40,423 nt of DNA from Bacillota bacterium. GTDB lineage: Bacteria > Bacillota > Clostridia > Christensenellales > Christensenellaceae. The number at the start of each line of letters is the position of its first letter. The first letter of the stretch is position 1. The notes below the pieces were generated by a model, which saw nothing but the letters and a program-made list of their open reading frames with translations, searched no databases and was not told the DNA's origin. The stretch spans positions 1 to 40,423 of the forward strand of contig JAEWMJ010000033.1 of the NCBI GenBank assembly GCA_023393165.1, written 5' to 3'. This document shows positions 39,037 to 40,423 of this stretch, piece by piece. A program made the position numbers and the translations under genes.

Positions 39037-39153
39037 GCAAATATTGAATTTAATTTATATTGAATGCATAGCTATGCTCCACTTTATTAAGGTTTGTTTA
39101 TTTTGTACTGTTAATGATTTAATTAATTAGAAGATAAAGGATTAAAAAAAAGA

Positions 39154-39219
39154 ATGTCGAAAATTAAAGAATGTAGTGATTATGTCTATACTGCGTACTT
39201 AGTTTCTCAAGCTAAATGA
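39154..39219 (+). CDS. possible 21-residue leader ORF
   Basis: ATG at 39154 opens MSKIKECSDYVYTAYLVSQA-K and stops with TGA at 39217-39219, where the stop overlaps the ribosome site (GAGGTGAT) of the next gene. An AAAGG lies rather far upstream. It may be a coupled leader peptide or the end of a lost gene. Confidence 0.3.
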   Translation: MSKIKECSDYVYTAYLVSQAK

Positions 39220-39228
39220 GGTGATATT

Positions 39229-40140
39229 ATGTCAACAGTTTATTACAAACGTCGAGTTAAAGGGAGAACAATCCCTGCTATTATTAATAACATAGGCTAT
39301 AATTACTATGATATGCCTGTTTATGAAGATGGGTCAATTGACTGTTGGGAGCAAGTTTGTTTTAGCAAGATAACAAGAAAACTGGATTCGGGTTGGCTGA
39401 CCTTTAAAATTCCTGTGGGTGAAAATATTGATTTTCATGGTTTGGGTTTTTTTAAAATTCTAGATGCCAAGTGGGATTATCCCAAAAAGGAACATTTCAA
39501 ACAGCACATTGTTGAAACCATCAAAGAGATGAACCCAGAGCTAGTAGGAATTTTCGAAGAATCTTCGTTGGCTACAGAAAAATGGGCAAAGCAGTTTTTA
39601 TCTAATGAAGTTCCGTATAAAATTGAGGATAATTTTTTTAAGAAAGTTATTGACGGGGAATCGATACATATTTTTTATAAACTTGAAAACAGCTGGATTT
39701 TGACCGCCCTCAATTGTTATCAAGACCAGACCATCTCTTTGGATTTTGTACCTGAAAAGGAATTTACATTCGAAGAAATTAAAGAAATGTTTGAAAAGGG
39801 AGAACTCACCTGCAACCCTAAAAGTGATTTTAAATTGGTGATTAAAGGACTTGGTATTTTACAAGTCACTTCTATAGATGAAATTTACGATGATAATGAA
39901 AAAGTCAAAGAAATTGAAGATTTGCTTAATAAGCTTAGAGGAGAAAAAACAACCCTCCAACTCTGTAGGGAAGTATACCATGAATATCTTGAATACCCCA
40001 ATGAATATACTCGCAAACATTTAAAAGAAACATATGAGGCGGTTCCTGAGCACGAGCGTTTGTTTCTAGGTGATATGGACAGCAAAGACGGAGATTTTCG
40101 GAGGATTATATATCATCCTGAAAAGAAACGGGAAGTTTAA
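39229..40140 (+). CDS. unrecognised 303-residue protein, AT-rich
   Basis: This soluble protein starts MSTVYYKRRVKGRTIPAIIN and has no signal peptide or membrane segment. Residues 1-200 are beta-rich with many aromatics; 208-300 are helical and charged, with KVKEIEDLLNKLRGEK and YHEYLEYPNEYTRKHLKETY. GAGGTGAT precedes the ATG. Codon use is visibly AT-richer than the window's core genes, and the flanks are AT-rich, suggesting recent transfer. I do not recognise the family; the shape recalls small immunity or polymorphic-toxin accessory proteins, but no toxin is adjacent within the window. Confidence 0.6.
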   Translation: MSTVYYKRRVKGRTIPAIINNIGYNYYDMPVYEDGSIDCWEQVCFSKITRKLDSGWLTFKIPVGENIDFHGLGFFKILDAKWDYPKKEHFKQHIVETIKEMNPELVGIFEESSLATEKWAKQFLSNEVPYKIEDNFFKKVIDGESIHIFYKLENSWILTALNCYQDQTISLDFVPEKEFTFEEIKEMFEKGELTCNPKSDFKLVIKGLGILQVTSIDEIYDDNEKVKEIEDLLNKLRGEKTTLQLCREVYHEYLEYPNEYTRKHLKETYEAVPEHERLFLGDMDSKDGDFRRIIYHPEKKREV

Positions 40141-40250
40141 GCTGTTGAATAAAATTGATAGTATGAAAAAGTAAAAAGATTAGTATAAAATGAACTTCTG
40201 CTAAGGCTAATAATTCTCATTTGGTGACCTTTGGTTCATCCATTACGCGC

Positions 40251-40269
40251 CTCCCTGTGACGGAGGGAG
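40251..40269 (+). repeat. CTCCCT/AGGGAG hairpin before the DUF559 gene
   Basis: CTCCCT (40251-40256) and AGGGAG (40264-40269) flank GTGACGG. It resembles the second hairpin of the repeat at 10431, and its right arm supplies the ribosome site (GGGAG) of the next gene. Confidence 0.55.
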
Positions 40270-40276
40270 AGAATAT

Positions 40277-40423
40277 GTGAAAGAATACAACAAAAACAAT
40301 ATTTCATTAGCTAAAGAGTTGAGAAAAAACATGACGCCGTGGGAACGCAAATTGTGGTATGAATTTCTACGTTCTTACCCAGTTCGTTTTCAACGCCAAA
40401 AGGCTATTGGAAATTATATTGCA
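40277..40423 (+). CDS. DUF559 (endonuclease-like) protein, 5' part only
   Basis: A GTG start, seven bases after GGGAG, opens a 49-codon frame to the right edge: VKEYNKNNISLAKELRKNMT, then PWERKLWYEFLRSYPVRFQR and QKAIGNYIA. The RKNMTxxERxLWxxFLR and RFxRQxxIGNYI blocks are the N-terminal half of the DUF559 family, which has a Vsr/restriction-endonuclease-like fold and is common beside mobile repeats. The catalytic DFxC-type residues would lie past the edge. Confidence 0.88.
   Translation, partial: MKEYNKNNISLAKELRKNMTPWERKLWYEFLRSYPVRFQRQKAIGNYIA

Overview
The window looks like a piece of chromosome from an anaerobic, low-to-medium GC member of the Bacillota (class Clostridia). The signs are strong GGAGG-type ribosome sites, frequent TTG/GTG starts, FeoAB with a divergent DtxR-type regulator, a YutG-type phosphatidylglycerophosphatase, formate-tetrahydrofolate ligase, polyferredoxin, and no respiratory genes. 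A genus cannot be assigned from the sequence alone. No rRNA, tRNA, CRISPR array or complete insertion sequence is visible.

Left end (1-3000): a decaying, mobile-element-like stretch. It holds the 5' part of a REP-associated tyrosine transposase (RAYT) running off the left edge, the C-terminal stub of a YgjP-like metallopeptidase, an L,D-transpeptidase, a second frameshifted RAYT remnant, a two-helix membrane protein, a 49-residue small protein and a DUF503 gene. Hairpins preceded by GTAG recur here and at 7109; one lies in frame inside the RAYT gene. This is the arrangement expected of REP elements served by a RAYT. 3000-10000: single genes and pairs, each with local control signals: a MerR/TipAS regulator with a 19-bp-spacer promoter, a divergent LspA-like peptidase, a YeiH exporter with divergent LysR, a PadR-polyferredoxin pair, a lipoprotein and a two-subunit small DMT transporter. 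10000-16100: a modular dispersed repeat (copies at 4.7, 10.2 and 14.4 kb), an M24 peptidase, PgpA, an ABC-F ATPase with one apparently degenerate ATP site, and a DUF2935 protein.

16200-24800: a peptidoglycan-binding NlpC/P60 hydrolase, then a six-gene arsenic operon (arsR, permease, thioredoxin-like, arsM, acr3, arsC) driven by a perfect TTGACA-17-TATAAT promoter inside nested palindromes, then feoAB with its divergent regulator. 24800-31250: a compact six-gene minus-strand run (yjbQ, plsC-like, galU, ahcY, SAH/MTA deaminase, propeller lipoprotein) with overlaps or very short gaps. The adjacent ahcY and deaminase genes point to S-adenosylhomocysteine recycling.

31500-38960: a membrane protein, an XRE-cupin regulator with an acyl-CoA synthetase, a lipoprotein, a cysteine-protease-like protein whose transcript is probably leaderless, fhs, and a TetR regulator coupled to a cysteine-rich protein, with two identical-architecture operators over its promoter. 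The right end (39-40.4 kb) is AT-rich and foreign-looking: an unrecognised 303-residue protein and the start of a DUF559 endonuclease-like gene next to a dispersed hairpin.
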